DNA of 13,217 nt. Origin: Hemicentrotus pulcherrimus. Lineage: Eukaryota; Echinodermata; Echinoidea; Camarodonta; Strongylocentrotidae. The DNA is taken from assembly GCA_003118195.1 (NCBI GenBank), contig BEXV01003629.1, forward strand, positions 1-13,217, written 5' to 3'. The position numbers and the translations under genes are program-made. Each line of letters opens with the position of its first letter. The first letter of the stretch is position 1. Of the stretch, positions 9,201 through 13,178 are shown one piece after another. Under the pieces are notes generated by a model. The model ran no database searches, was not told where the DNA came from, and saw only the letters and a program-made list of their open reading frames with translations.

Positions 9201-10998
9201 TTGCCCTATCGATCGTGAGCCGGGCAGCTACTGAGCAGCGCCAGATCGACGTTGCTCTATCCCCTTATTATTGACACCAAACAAGGTAGCAGCAACTCCC
9301 GTGTAACTTCTTTTGGTATGACGTGGCCGGGGTTCGAACCCATGACCTCCCGGTTGTGAGGCGGACGCTCTACTGACTGAGCCAACACTCCGGTTTTAGA
9401 ATAGAAATGCATCCACGTTTGACTGTTCTTTGACTAGGTTTACTACGTATGTTTCAGTTTGTACATTCTCCAAGTTATATACAGTTCTATTTCTACATCA
9501 AAAATAAAAACTTCACAGAACCATCTGTCTCCAAAGATGCTACCCACACTGGGTTTCAGAGCATTCACAGCTGCTGCACCCAGAGTGGAATAAACCTAAC
9601 CAAATTTCTTTGCAAAAAGGAATCTCCCTATATCTTAAAACAAATATCTAAAAATTCACCTCTTCTTTTAATAAGATGATTGTAAAGCGCCTTTTAAGAG
9701 ATGTGTATTTAATGTATATGGAAAATGCACCATGTAAATACATTATTGATATTATTATCATCCCAGGGTGTCCTGAACTTCGAGTACCTTCCTCTCAAAA
9801 CTGGAGAGGTGTCCGGCAAGATGACCCTTGCCAGCAATGAGCTCGGTCAGTATGCCTATGACCTCCAGCTGACTGCCACCGCAGCAGGACCGGAGAAGGC
9901 TGTCTTCTTCAGGGCGTCTCTTGGTGGAAATCACACCCAGACCACCAAGTTCACCAACTTTGCCAAAGTGAAGACAGAATATTCTTGCAAGGTGAGTGAT
10001 TTTTTAGTTTAATTTTCTTATAAACCCATATAGATTACATTTATTTACCTGTATATAGCGCTTAAAGCAACAGGCTGTGTTACCCTAATAACAAATTTGT
10101 ACAACCTATATGCTCCAGCAACTCTTTCACCAAGGCAATTGCTAACACTTGATGAATTTCACCCAAGACTAGACACTTTACCTATCTCCAATACAAAACC
10201 TTGTCGTAACCAAAGTCTTTATATCTTTGATGAAAGAAAGCCCGGAGCATACTTTACATCAAAAGTAACACACATGAAGGAATTAGCATTTTTTTTAAAG
10301 GATATGTAATAAATTTTCTCATTTTATTGGTACATGGATTTCTTTAAAGATTGAAATGAGAGTAATTAAATATGGTAGTGATTTCTCTGTATGCTGTAAT
10401 CTTTTTCTTACATGTATTTGCAAACATTCTTGTTGGACACTTTCTTTTTGTGTTGTTTGCATTAAAATAAATGAAATTGCAACAGAGAATTTCCATTGCA
10501 TTATCCTCACTACAGATTGACAACAATGACTTCCACTGTGATAAGACCATCACTGCTGCTCCTGGCTCCAGTGGCGGTAGCGAAGTCGGCTTTGACATCA
10601 CCTTTGAACCCTCTCGTTTGGGCGAGACCCGTGGCACCCTCACCCTCCACTCACCTCTTGGCGGGGAGTACACCTTCCCCCTCTTCGGCACTTGCATCGC
10701 CCCCAAGCCCCAGGGACCGTACACCATCAAGGCCGGCTCCACCACCTCCATCCCCTTCAGGAACATCTTCTCCCACACCACAGCATTCATCTTCCAGGTG
10801 GACAACCCCTCCTTCAGCTGCAAGCCTGGAGACCAGATCCGGGGCAAGAAGACCCACAACATCATCATCGGCTACGAGGGCAACAATGACGGCACCAAGG
10901 CCCCCAAGATGGGCAAGCTGGTGGTGACCTGTGCCAGGTCTGCCGGAGGTGCTGCCAATGTCTCCTGGACATACTATCTCAAAGGCATCACACCCTGA
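148..10998 (+). CDS. HYDIN: HYDIN, axonemal central pair apparatus protein (C-terminal part, 14 exons, 5'-partial)
   Basis: HYDIN is a very large (about 5,000-residue) protein of the C2 side of the central pair in motile 9+2 cilia and flagella. Loss impairs ciliary bending and causes hydrocephalus in mice and primary ciliary dyskinesia in people (established knowledge). Here 14 exons (148-295, 1112-1319, 1886-2113, 2690-2859, 3616-3781, 4318-4623, 5229-5398, 6102-6237, 6776-7072, 7607-7770, 8270-8420, 8806-9036, 9767-9991, 10516-10998) total 3,083 nt and join without a stop into 1,026 residues plus TGA. I see about ten ASH (ASPM-SPD2-Hydin)/Ig-like repeats, near residues 1-91, 92-209, 210-313, 314-428, 429-530, 531-630, 631-734, 735-830, 831-926 and 930-1026. 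Stretches recognisable from vertebrate HYDIN include NVKAEGYSMN, NTGDVGA.FKW, NRTNQ.W, KGLDYIDV, LGET.G and the end YYLKGITP. No membrane segment or catalytic motif is seen, consistent with a scaffold. The identity is recalled from family knowledge, not searched. Confidence 0.95.
296..1111 (+). other. Intron I1 (phase 2, 816 bp)
   Basis: GT-AG intron, the longest complete one here. It is AT-rich with no protein-like frame of the right phase. It holds an exact 10-bp direct duplication (GCACTGAAAT at 724-733 and 734-743) and a poly-A run near 912-918. No tRNA-like or inverted-repeat element was recognised. Confidence 0.85.
1112..1319 (+). CDS. HYDIN: HYDIN exon E2
   Basis: Residues 49-118. One base completes an Arg codon split with E1, then 69 full codons follow. 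It finishes repeat 1 (IPIDVSFTPSEEK, then the strand ending NVKAEGYSMN, very similar to vertebrate HYDIN) and starts repeat 2 (GVNCIDFGE). Donor is GAG|GTCAGT, phase 0. The open frame runs upstream to 1035 and downstream into the intron, but the protein-like part is confined between the splice sites. Confidence 0.92.
1320..1885 (+). other. Intron I2 (phase 0, 566 bp)
   Basis: GT-AG intron with an A-rich patch near 1786-1820 (short A-runs broken by T or G). The - strand open frames in it look like translated AT-rich DNA with no recognisable domain. Nothing else noted. Confidence 0.85.
1886..2113 (+). CDS. HYDIN: HYDIN exon E3
   Basis: Residues 119-194, exactly 76 codons with phase 0 at both ends. 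It carries the core of repeat 2: the strand IEVNEKAVRSIYIINTGKFN, then FDFEWFL, a Pro-rich turn and a Cys-containing strand ending ELVCK. Acceptor is GTGTTAG, donor AAG|GTGAAA. The donor departs from consensus at +5. If the intron were retained, the frame would run 27 more codons to a stop at 2195. Confidence 0.92.
2114..2689 (+). other. Intron I3 (phase 0, 576 bp)
   Basis: GT-AG intron. It contains T-rich runs at about 2133-2152, a short (TG)n tract near 2260-2270 and a near-tandem GAATGAAAAC/AGAATGAAAAC at about 2316-2337. No gene-like content. Confidence 0.85.
2690..2859 (+). CDS. HYDIN: HYDIN exon E4
   Basis: Residues 195-250 plus two bases of codon 251. It ends repeat 2 (IANGPTYEVKIIGHG) and opens repeat 3 with LHFSFPQYDFGPCFI and AGMP, then the strand ILTLTNRDSKDI. 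FGPCFI..AGMP is a segment I recognise from HYDIN. Acceptor TTCTTCTAG follows a good pyrimidine tract; donor is CAG|GTGGGT. It is the first of three exons of almost equal length (170, 170, 164 nt) that end in phase 2 at an equivalent place in the repeat. Confidence 0.92.
2860..3615 (+). other. Intron I4 (phase 2, 756 bp), host of a sense SINE
   Basis: GT-AG intron. Its first half carries the tRNA-derived element described separately (about 2905-3152). From 3153 to 3615 it is unremarkable AT-rich sequence. Confidence 0.85.
2905..3152 (+). mobile_element. tRNA-derived SINE, sense to HYDIN
   Basis: The head at 2911-2979 looks like a degenerate tRNA. Its acceptor strands TTTGTGG (2911-2917) and CCACAAC (2973-2979) pair at six of seven positions. 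A box A-like stretch TGGTTCAGTCGATAAG begins at 2915. A full box B match GGTTCAAATCC lies at 2959-2969. The loop CTGTGAA has the layout of an anticodon loop (GTG, His-like) but stems are weak. A non-tRNA body follows, including CACCCAGGTGAGGTAAATAG, and ends in AATATTATTATTATC (3139-3152). tRNA head, unrelated body and simple tail are the SINE plan; the body resembles marine-invertebrate SINEs from memory only. Exact ends and target duplications were not found. Confidence 0.7.
3616..3781 (+). CDS. HYDIN: HYDIN exon E5
   Basis: Residues 251-306. The first base completes a Ser codon, then VDCLYTSTSHLHLQ, the turn VLSPGESKDITFTFYPRE, and IPFELNGLSRAQ. The PGE...F.F.P signature is the strand-turn-strand of an ASH repeat (repeat 3). 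Acceptor is GTATCCAG, donor CAG|GTAACG. Confidence 0.92.
3782..4317 (+). other. Intron I5 (phase 0, 536 bp)
   Basis: GT-AG intron with a C-rich acceptor (TTACCCCCAG). It has an A-run near 4036-4044 followed by CACACA, and possibly a decayed antisense tRNA-like element near 4158-4235 (separate entry). Confidence 0.8.
4158..4235 (-). repeat. Possible decayed tRNA-derived SINE head (antisense)
   Basis: On the - strand, AGACACTCGACCAACA is followed about 30 bases later by GAGTTCTATCTC (4171-4182), a degraded box B (compare GGTTCRANNCC), then TAGCAGCTAGC. This order resembles common tRNA-SINE heads, but box A is not clear and no stem pairs well. It is a weak call. Confidence 0.28.
4318..4623 (+). 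CDS. HYDIN: HYDIN exon E6
   Basis: Residues 307-408, 102 codons with phase 0 at both ends. It ends repeat 3 (VEIFGLG) and contains most of repeat 4: IVKFGALRIGQVIKRSVPI, INNSPAPLSFN, LAPTQEISLKAKGG and ELVFSPKCRIPQFTEE. This is the longest internal exon and has more C/G-ending codons than E1 or E7. Acceptor ACCCCCAG, donor GAG|GTAAGA. Confidence 0.93.
4624..5228 (+). other. Intron I6 (phase 0, 605 bp)
   Basis: GT-AG intron. It contains a CAT/ATC microsatellite (separate entry) and a purine run with (AG)n and ten A's near 5139-5156. The rest is AT-rich with nothing recognised. Confidence 0.85.
4694..4816 (+). repeat. Degenerate CAT/ATC trinucleotide microsatellite
   Basis: About 120 bases built from ATC/ATT/CAT/CAC triplets, cleanest at 4738-4770 (CATCTCCATCATCATCACC and on). 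The apparent Ile-rich open frame across it is the repeat in translation, not a membrane peptide. Confidence 0.8.
5229..5398 (+). CDS. HYDIN: HYDIN exon E7
   Basis: Residues 409-464 plus two bases of codon 465. It closes repeat 4 (VMLECAGLSQPLLVVTGSC) and opens repeat 5 (IEINLDQESIPFGAVVLK, then KLLMYNTGDVGA). LDQE.IPFG.VV and NTGDVGA are strong HYDIN landmarks. The donor is GC|GTAAGT; reading on would hit TAA at once, which fixes the splice. 170 nt long, as is E4. Confidence 0.94.
5399..6101 (+). other. Intron I7 (phase 2, 703 bp)
   Basis: GT-AG intron with a consensus donor GTAAGT. A short self-complementary ACATGTACATGT lies near 5569-5580. No open frame, tRNA-like element or long repeat is recognised. 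Confidence 0.85.
6102..6237 (+). CDS. HYDIN: HYDIN exon E8
   Basis: Residues 465-510. One base completes Ala465, then FKWNAEKFAPDFAISPSEGY, the turn ISQGMTVTFEVKFQPTKV and DIRYD. This is the textbook ASH pattern F-x-W...F.I.P..G.I..G....V.F.P, in repeat 5. Acceptor ATATTAG, donor GAT|GTAAGT, phase 0. Confidence 0.94.
6238..6775 (+). other. Intron I8 (phase 0, 538 bp)
   Basis: GT-AG intron with a consensus donor GTAAGT and a good pyrimidine tract (TTTTCCTCCCCTC) before the acceptor. A T-run lies near 6583-6592. Nothing else recognised. Confidence 0.85.
6776..7072 (+). CDS. HYDIN: HYDIN exon E9
   Basis: Residues 511-609, 99 codons with phase 0 at both ends. It ends repeat 5 (GGRPLKLVLTGMCVG) and carries most of repeat 6: HVRVKDTRSLTLHNRTNQRW, IEGEHWTG, ITVEPQHSKAYELIYRPLIM. 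NRTNQ.W and EGEHW are recognisable from vertebrate HYDIN. Codons mostly end in C or G. Acceptor CTACACAG, donor ACG|GTGGGT. An antisense open frame over this exon is a by-product of its composition. Confidence 0.94.
7073..7606 (+). other. Intron I9 (phase 0, 534 bp) with pyrimidine-rich stretch
   Basis: GT-AG intron. From about 7257 to 7345 the + strand is mostly C and T (TCC, CTT, TCTC runs), and a second pyrimidine-rich patch lies near 7445-7482. Neither sits at the acceptor. The small open frame through it is low-complexity and not gene-like. Confidence 0.8.
7607..7770 (+). CDS. HYDIN: HYDIN exon E10
   Basis: Residues 610-663 plus two bases of codon 664. It ends repeat 6 (GSVFFALPDGSGLMYNMVG, the F.LPDG.G..Y motif of HYDIN) and opens repeat 7 (APKAAGNITRDIPSKTHYTE, then LSVSNWLKRPQ). 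Acceptor is CCACCTGCAG, donor AG|GTATGT. The frame remains open for 18 codons past the donor, so splice position rests on the join to FKAVIEM in E11. Confidence 0.93.
7771..8269 (+). other. Intron I10 (phase 2, 499 bp)
   Basis: GT-AG intron. It is AT-rich with no recognised repeat; an AATAAA within it at about 7940 has no support as a used poly(A) site. Confidence 0.85.
8270..8420 (+). CDS. HYDIN: HYDIN exon E11
   Basis: Residues 664-714. One base completes Arg664, then FKAVIEMIKPDKL, LKGLDYIDVPGLSKRDYKLN and FFCHKEASYAAK. KGLDYIDV and KDYKLNFF-type strings are strong HYDIN landmarks (repeat 7). It is too short for easy ORF detection but is demanded by frame and homology. Acceptor GTTGTAG, donor AAG|GTAAAA. 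Confidence 0.92.
8421..8805 (+). other. Intron I11 (phase 0, 385 bp)
   Basis: Shortest complete GT-AG intron here. It contains an imperfect inverted repeat near 8677-8701 (TATATACATACAC against GTGTGTATATA), likely a degenerate TA/TG microsatellite. Strong pyrimidine tract TTTCTTTTTCTCCCC before the acceptor. Confidence 0.85.
8806..9036 (+). CDS. HYDIN: HYDIN exon E12
   Basis: Residues 715-791, 77 codons, phase 0 at both ends. It ends repeat 7 (ILFRNEQTNEFQFYYITF) and carries the front of repeat 8 (PPGIIDLVEMSTPVRLS, ITLENPLSLPVTFQT, then PPQLMVPPQSE). The strand TITLENPL..PVTF is the N-x-L pair of an ASH repeat. Acceptor AATGACAG, donor GAG|GTAAGG. Confidence 0.93.
9037..9766 (+). other. 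Intron I12 (phase 0, 730 bp), host of an antisense SINE
   Basis: GT-AG intron. The SINE occupies about 9131-9393. Downstream, GATTGTAAAGCGCCTTTTAAG near 9677-9697 resembles the end of a dispersed repeat common in marine animals (from memory, weak). The rest is AT-rich. Confidence 0.85.
9131..9393 (-). mobile_element. tRNA-derived SINE, antisense to HYDIN
   Basis: Read on the - strand from 9393, it begins with a tRNA-like head. Box A-like TGGCTCAGTCAGTAGAG is at 9384-9368. The loop CTCACAA has U33, anticodon CAC (Val-like) and A37. Box B GGGTTCGAACCCC is at 9341-9329, an excellent match to GGTTCRANNCC. About 170 bases of non-tRNA body follow, including an 11-T run (9173-9163) and then a 3' tail of about five ATT units (9145-9131). 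The head is better preserved than that of the I4 element, suggesting a younger insertion. Body sequence differs from the I4 element as far as I can align by eye, so they appear to be different families sharing a tail type. Confidence 0.8.
9767..9991 (+). CDS. HYDIN: HYDIN exon E13
   Basis: Residues 792-866, 75 codons, phase 0 at both ends. It ends repeat 8 (GVLNFEYLPLKTGEVSGKMT, LGQYAYDLQLTATA) and opens repeat 9 (PEKAVFFRASLGG, then TTKFTNFAKVKTEYSCK). F.YLPLK.GE..G and LG.Y.Y.L.L.A are familiar from the HYDIN tail. Acceptor ATCATCCCAG, donor AAG|GTGAGT. The following intron is phase 0, breaking the 2-0-0 rhythm of the earlier introns. Confidence 0.94.
9992..10515 (+). other. Intron I13 (phase 0, 524 bp)
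   Basis: GT-AG intron with donor GTGAGT. TATATAGCGCTTAAAGC near 10053-10069 resembles a fragment of a dispersed repeat (weak). A short A/T-rich open frame around 10097-10309 has no recognisable feature. Confidence 0.85.
10516..10998 (+). CDS. HYDIN: HYDIN terminal coding exon E14
   Basis: Residues 867-1026 and stop TGA at 10996-10998. It completes repeat 9 (IDNNDFHCDKTI, AAPGSSGGSEV, ITFEPSRLGETRGTL, GGEYTFPLFGTCIAP) and holds repeat 10 (PQGPYTIKAGSTTSIPFRNI, FIFQVDNPSFSCKPG, then KLVVTCARSAGG). The end is SWTYYLKGITP. Nearly every codon ends in C or G, so long open frames appear in other frames and on the - strand; those are shadows. The open frame extends upstream of 10516, but TACTACAG|ATT is the acceptor that keeps frame with E13. 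Confidence 0.95.
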   Translation: MDNNDFHCDKTITAAPGSSGGSEVGFDITFEPSRLGETRGTLTLHSPLGGEYTFPLFGTCIAPKPQGPYTIKAGSTTSIPFRNIFSHTTAFIFQVDNPSFSCKPGDQIRGKKTHNIIIGYEGNNDGTKAPKMGKLVVTCARSAGGAANVSWTYYLKGITP

Positions 10999-11391
10999 GG
11001 ATCTACAGTTGAGGGAAGGGTTAGACTGAACCAACCCTTCAAGAAATCTGACTACCAGTAACAATTAACTGTAAAAAAAAAAAATGCAGTGCAGCTTACG
11101 GCGGATAATTCCTTTGTTTATAGAAGTTACACATGAATTGGTAATCTTTCCAATTATTCTTCATCCTTACTGATGCATCTTGCTCTAATTTTATAAGAGA
11201 TGCTGTGGCTTTGAAATACAAGTTCCCTATGAACTGTACTACTTTAGGTTCTTTCTCCTGCTCATGGATGCATCAGACTTTAATGTTAGTGTGTTTCATG
11301 GATGCGGTCGTGTTCAGGACCTTCAACAAGCCACATAAAACATTATTCTGTTATGTATGCAAGCAGTTATTCTATATTTTCCTGTGAGAGT

Positions 11392-11397
11392 ATTAAA
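11392..11397 (+). promoter_or_regulatory. Possible proximal poly(A) signal ATTAAA
   Basis: ATTAAA about 395 bases after the stop codon. No strong GU-rich downstream element follows, so its use is doubtful. Confidence 0.3.
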
Positions 11398-11563
11398 ATT
11401 GACCAATAAGCATGAACACCTTGAAAACAATCTTTCATGAAGACTTTTCTAATTCTAGTTTTATTCCTAAATGTATATTATTATTTATATATTGTCTTGT
11501 CCAAATACAGGATTTGAATTTATATATCAAATTGATAAATTATTAGGAGAAATCATTATATTT

Positions 11564-11569
11564 AATAAA
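11564..11569 (+). promoter_or_regulatory. Poly(A) signal AATAAA (candidate)
   Basis: Canonical AATAAA followed within 15-30 bases by TTTGTTGTG, a plausible GU-rich downstream element. Confidence 0.4.
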
Positions 11570-11878
11570 AGTAATACATAACTTTGTTGTGAATAACTGA
11601 AAGTATATTTGATATTGTACTGCTATTTAGGTTGTACAGAGTAGAAGTAGAATGCAAAGTTCTTGTTTTATTCATTTATTGTAAACTGTACATATATACA
11701 TACTATACAAACATTACATTGCATTTAAATGAGGCCTTGGGTTTCACAAAGGTACAGCACAGTATGGATTACTTTAAAAATTGTTTTAAAAGTAACTCAT
11801 GTCACATGATAATTTTAACACAAGGTGCACTTAATATCGTTTTACAGAAGCCTTTTTTTCTTTACCAATGAAATTGAG

Positions 11879-11884
11879 AAATAA
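11879..11884 (+). promoter_or_regulatory. Poly(A) signal AATAAA (candidate)
   Basis: Canonical hexamer; downstream sequence has TTTAAATGTGTTTG at about 30-45 bases. One of three closely spaced canonical signals. Confidence 0.35.
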
Positions 11885-11957
11885 ATTGGTGAATATAGAT
11901 GCTTTCACTCTTTAAATGTGTTTGAATAGCTATTTTGTCTACATATTGTTCTATGGA

Positions 11958-11963
11958 AATAAA
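11958..11963 (+). promoter_or_regulatory. Poly(A) signal AATAAA (candidate)
   Basis: Canonical hexamer followed by TTTTGTTGTTG and GTGTGAG within about 10-35 bases, a good GU-rich element. Confidence 0.45.
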
Positions 11964-12016
11964 TTCCGTCCTATATTTTGTTGTTGAAATGTGTGAGAAT
12001 TTCTTCCTTGTTCTTG

Positions 12017-12022
12017 AATAAA
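12017..12022 (+). promoter_or_regulatory. Most distal poly(A) signal AATAAA
   Basis: Canonical hexamer, then an A/C-rich stretch suitable for cleavage (CACAACACAAACA) and a T-rich region (CTTTATTTTCTTCC) starting about 30 bases on. This hexamer, cleavage-zone and U-rich order makes it a strong candidate for the main 3' end, with cleavage near 12040. Confidence 0.5.
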
Positions 12023-12040
12023 ATGTGATGATACACAACA

Positions 12041-12354
12041 CAAACAAGAGTTCGCTTTATTTTCTTCCATGTTTGAGAAAGTGTAAGTTCTAGGAAAGAA
12101 AGAAAAAAAGTGTTCATTCTAAATTATTCTTCATGCAGTTAATACAAATTTTTATATATTATATCATCTACTGATAATTCACAATGCATTAAGGAGCATA
12201 GAACTAGGGTTTTGAGTGTGGCACATTGCCTCAAATGCTGAATGCACATCCATATATGTATTTCCCTCTCAAAAATCTCATACATTTTGCAGTTTCAATC
12301 CCCAAATACCATACATGTATCATATGACATATGTAGCTTATTCCAATGGCATAA
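12041..12354. other. Intergenic sequence, nothing recognised
   Basis: AT-rich DNA between the presumed HYDIN 3' end and the first inverted-repeat element. No open frame with protein-like content, no RNA gene and no long repeat are seen. Confidence 0.6.
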
Positions 12355-12670
12355 TTCAAGGGATCCGGTAACTTTGTCTCTGATTCTGAAACAAAATTCT
12401 GGAGTTAGCTCATGATGCAATGATAATTATAAACCTTTAGGTCAGTCAGGAACCCCATGACTTTTACAAGCCGATCGCCCGTCTGATTACATAATACTAC
12501 CATCTATTGGGTAAAACCGGTCACTCAAAGATTTTTACTTTTTTGAGGCACTTCTTGATCATTTTGAAGCGCGATTTTTTTTAGGGCTTCAATATCACAC
12601 CATATCACAGACACTGATAACATGTAGGGCCGTGTATCTCAGATTTAACATTGTTAAACGATCCCTTTAA
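12355..12670. mobile_element. Candidate MITE with inverted ends and TTAA-like flanks (older)
   Basis: The left end TTCAAGGGATCCGGTAACTT (12355 on) matches the reverse complement of the right end, TTAAAGGGATCGTTTAACAA (12670 backwards), at 17 of 23 aligned positions, with TCTGA shared a little further in. TTAA stands at the right end (12667-12670) and TTCA at the left, as expected of a decayed TTAA target duplication. About 316 bp with no coding capacity. TTAA duplication is used by piggyBac and Kolobok-type transposases (established); assignment to either is inference. Confidence 0.55.
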
Positions 12671-12790
12671 GGAAAGTGACCTCCTTTATCTTTTTATTTA
12701 CACTAGCCCTAGCACAAGATAGATTCCTATACAGTACAGTACAATAATGAATGTTGGCAATATATTTGAATTTTCACCCCCTCCCTCCTT
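12671..12790. other. Spacer between two candidate MITEs
   Basis: AT-rich with a C/T-rich end (CACCCCCTCCCTCCTT, about 12775-12790) and a short CAGTACAGTACA direct repeat near 12732-12744. No gene. Confidence 0.5.
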
Positions 12791-13178
12791 CCTTAAAGGG
12801 GAAGTCCTCCCTGATACTAAGTTAAAAGCTATTGATGATTGAATAGATTTGTTTCATACAGGGGTTGTATAAAAGCATATTTGCAACAATTATATTTAGG
12901 GTGAATGTATGATACGTTGCCAATTGTGTTTGATTGACCGCACCTTCAAAAATTCATAAATTTCTTTAATTGTTACTCAAACATTCACTGATCTGATTCT
13001 CTCATTTTTCTGCTTCTTTTAAAATCATCGGTCCCCCACGATCCCCCTTTTGTTATATTAGTTGAGAGCTGATTCGATGAGATAACCACCTGTTGGTGAC
13101 CATGCAGGGAGGTCTAATCCCTCCTGGCCAAACTAGTGCAGAAGGGCTTTAATATCAAGGTGAACTTCCCCTTAAAGG
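12791..13178. mobile_element. Candidate MITE with TTAA-containing terminal inverted repeats
   Basis: The left end CCTTAAAGGGGAAGT, then CCTCCCTGATACTAA (12791-12820), matches the reverse complement of the right end CCTTTAAGGGGAAGT, then TCACCTTGATATTAA (13178 back to 13149), at 25 of 30 positions without gaps. TTAA occurs in both ends, close to the element boundary. The 388-bp interior has no open frame. Short length, long inverted ends and TTAA fit a non-autonomous piggyBac- or Kolobok-like element; the family is inferred. Confidence 0.72.

Larger units (their letters stand above)
10999..12040 (+). other. HYDIN: HYDIN 3' UTR (end uncertain)
   Basis: AT-rich, non-coding sequence from the stop codon to the last convincing poly(A) signal. 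It contains a 12-A run at 11073-11084, one Pumilio-type octamer TGTACATA (11687-11694) and several ATTTA pentamers near 11670-11680. Short open frames in it lack protein-like character. The true end depends on which poly(A) signal is used, so the UTR may be as short as about 400 bases or as long as about 1,040. Confidence 0.6.

Noticed and set aside
9318..9390. A functional tRNA-Val gene on the - strand
   Set aside because: Boxes A and B are good, but the acceptor strands (GAGTGTT against CCACGTC) do not pair, and the sequence continues into a SINE body.
9670..10070. A pair of repeat ends around E13 (TGTAAAGCGCC near 9680 and TAGCGCTTAAAGC near 10057)
   Set aside because: They only share a short AGCGC core and flank an ancient exon, so they cannot be the two ends of one insertion; at most they are unrelated fragments.
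10344..11064. Long open frames on the - strand (about 137 and 174 codons) and a 143-codon + frame overlapping the last HYDIN exon
   Set aside because: They run over the C/G-rich third positions of E14 in other frames, are rich in Pro/Ser/Arg or Gly/Val/Asp by composition, lack any recognisable domain and continue into intron or UTR.
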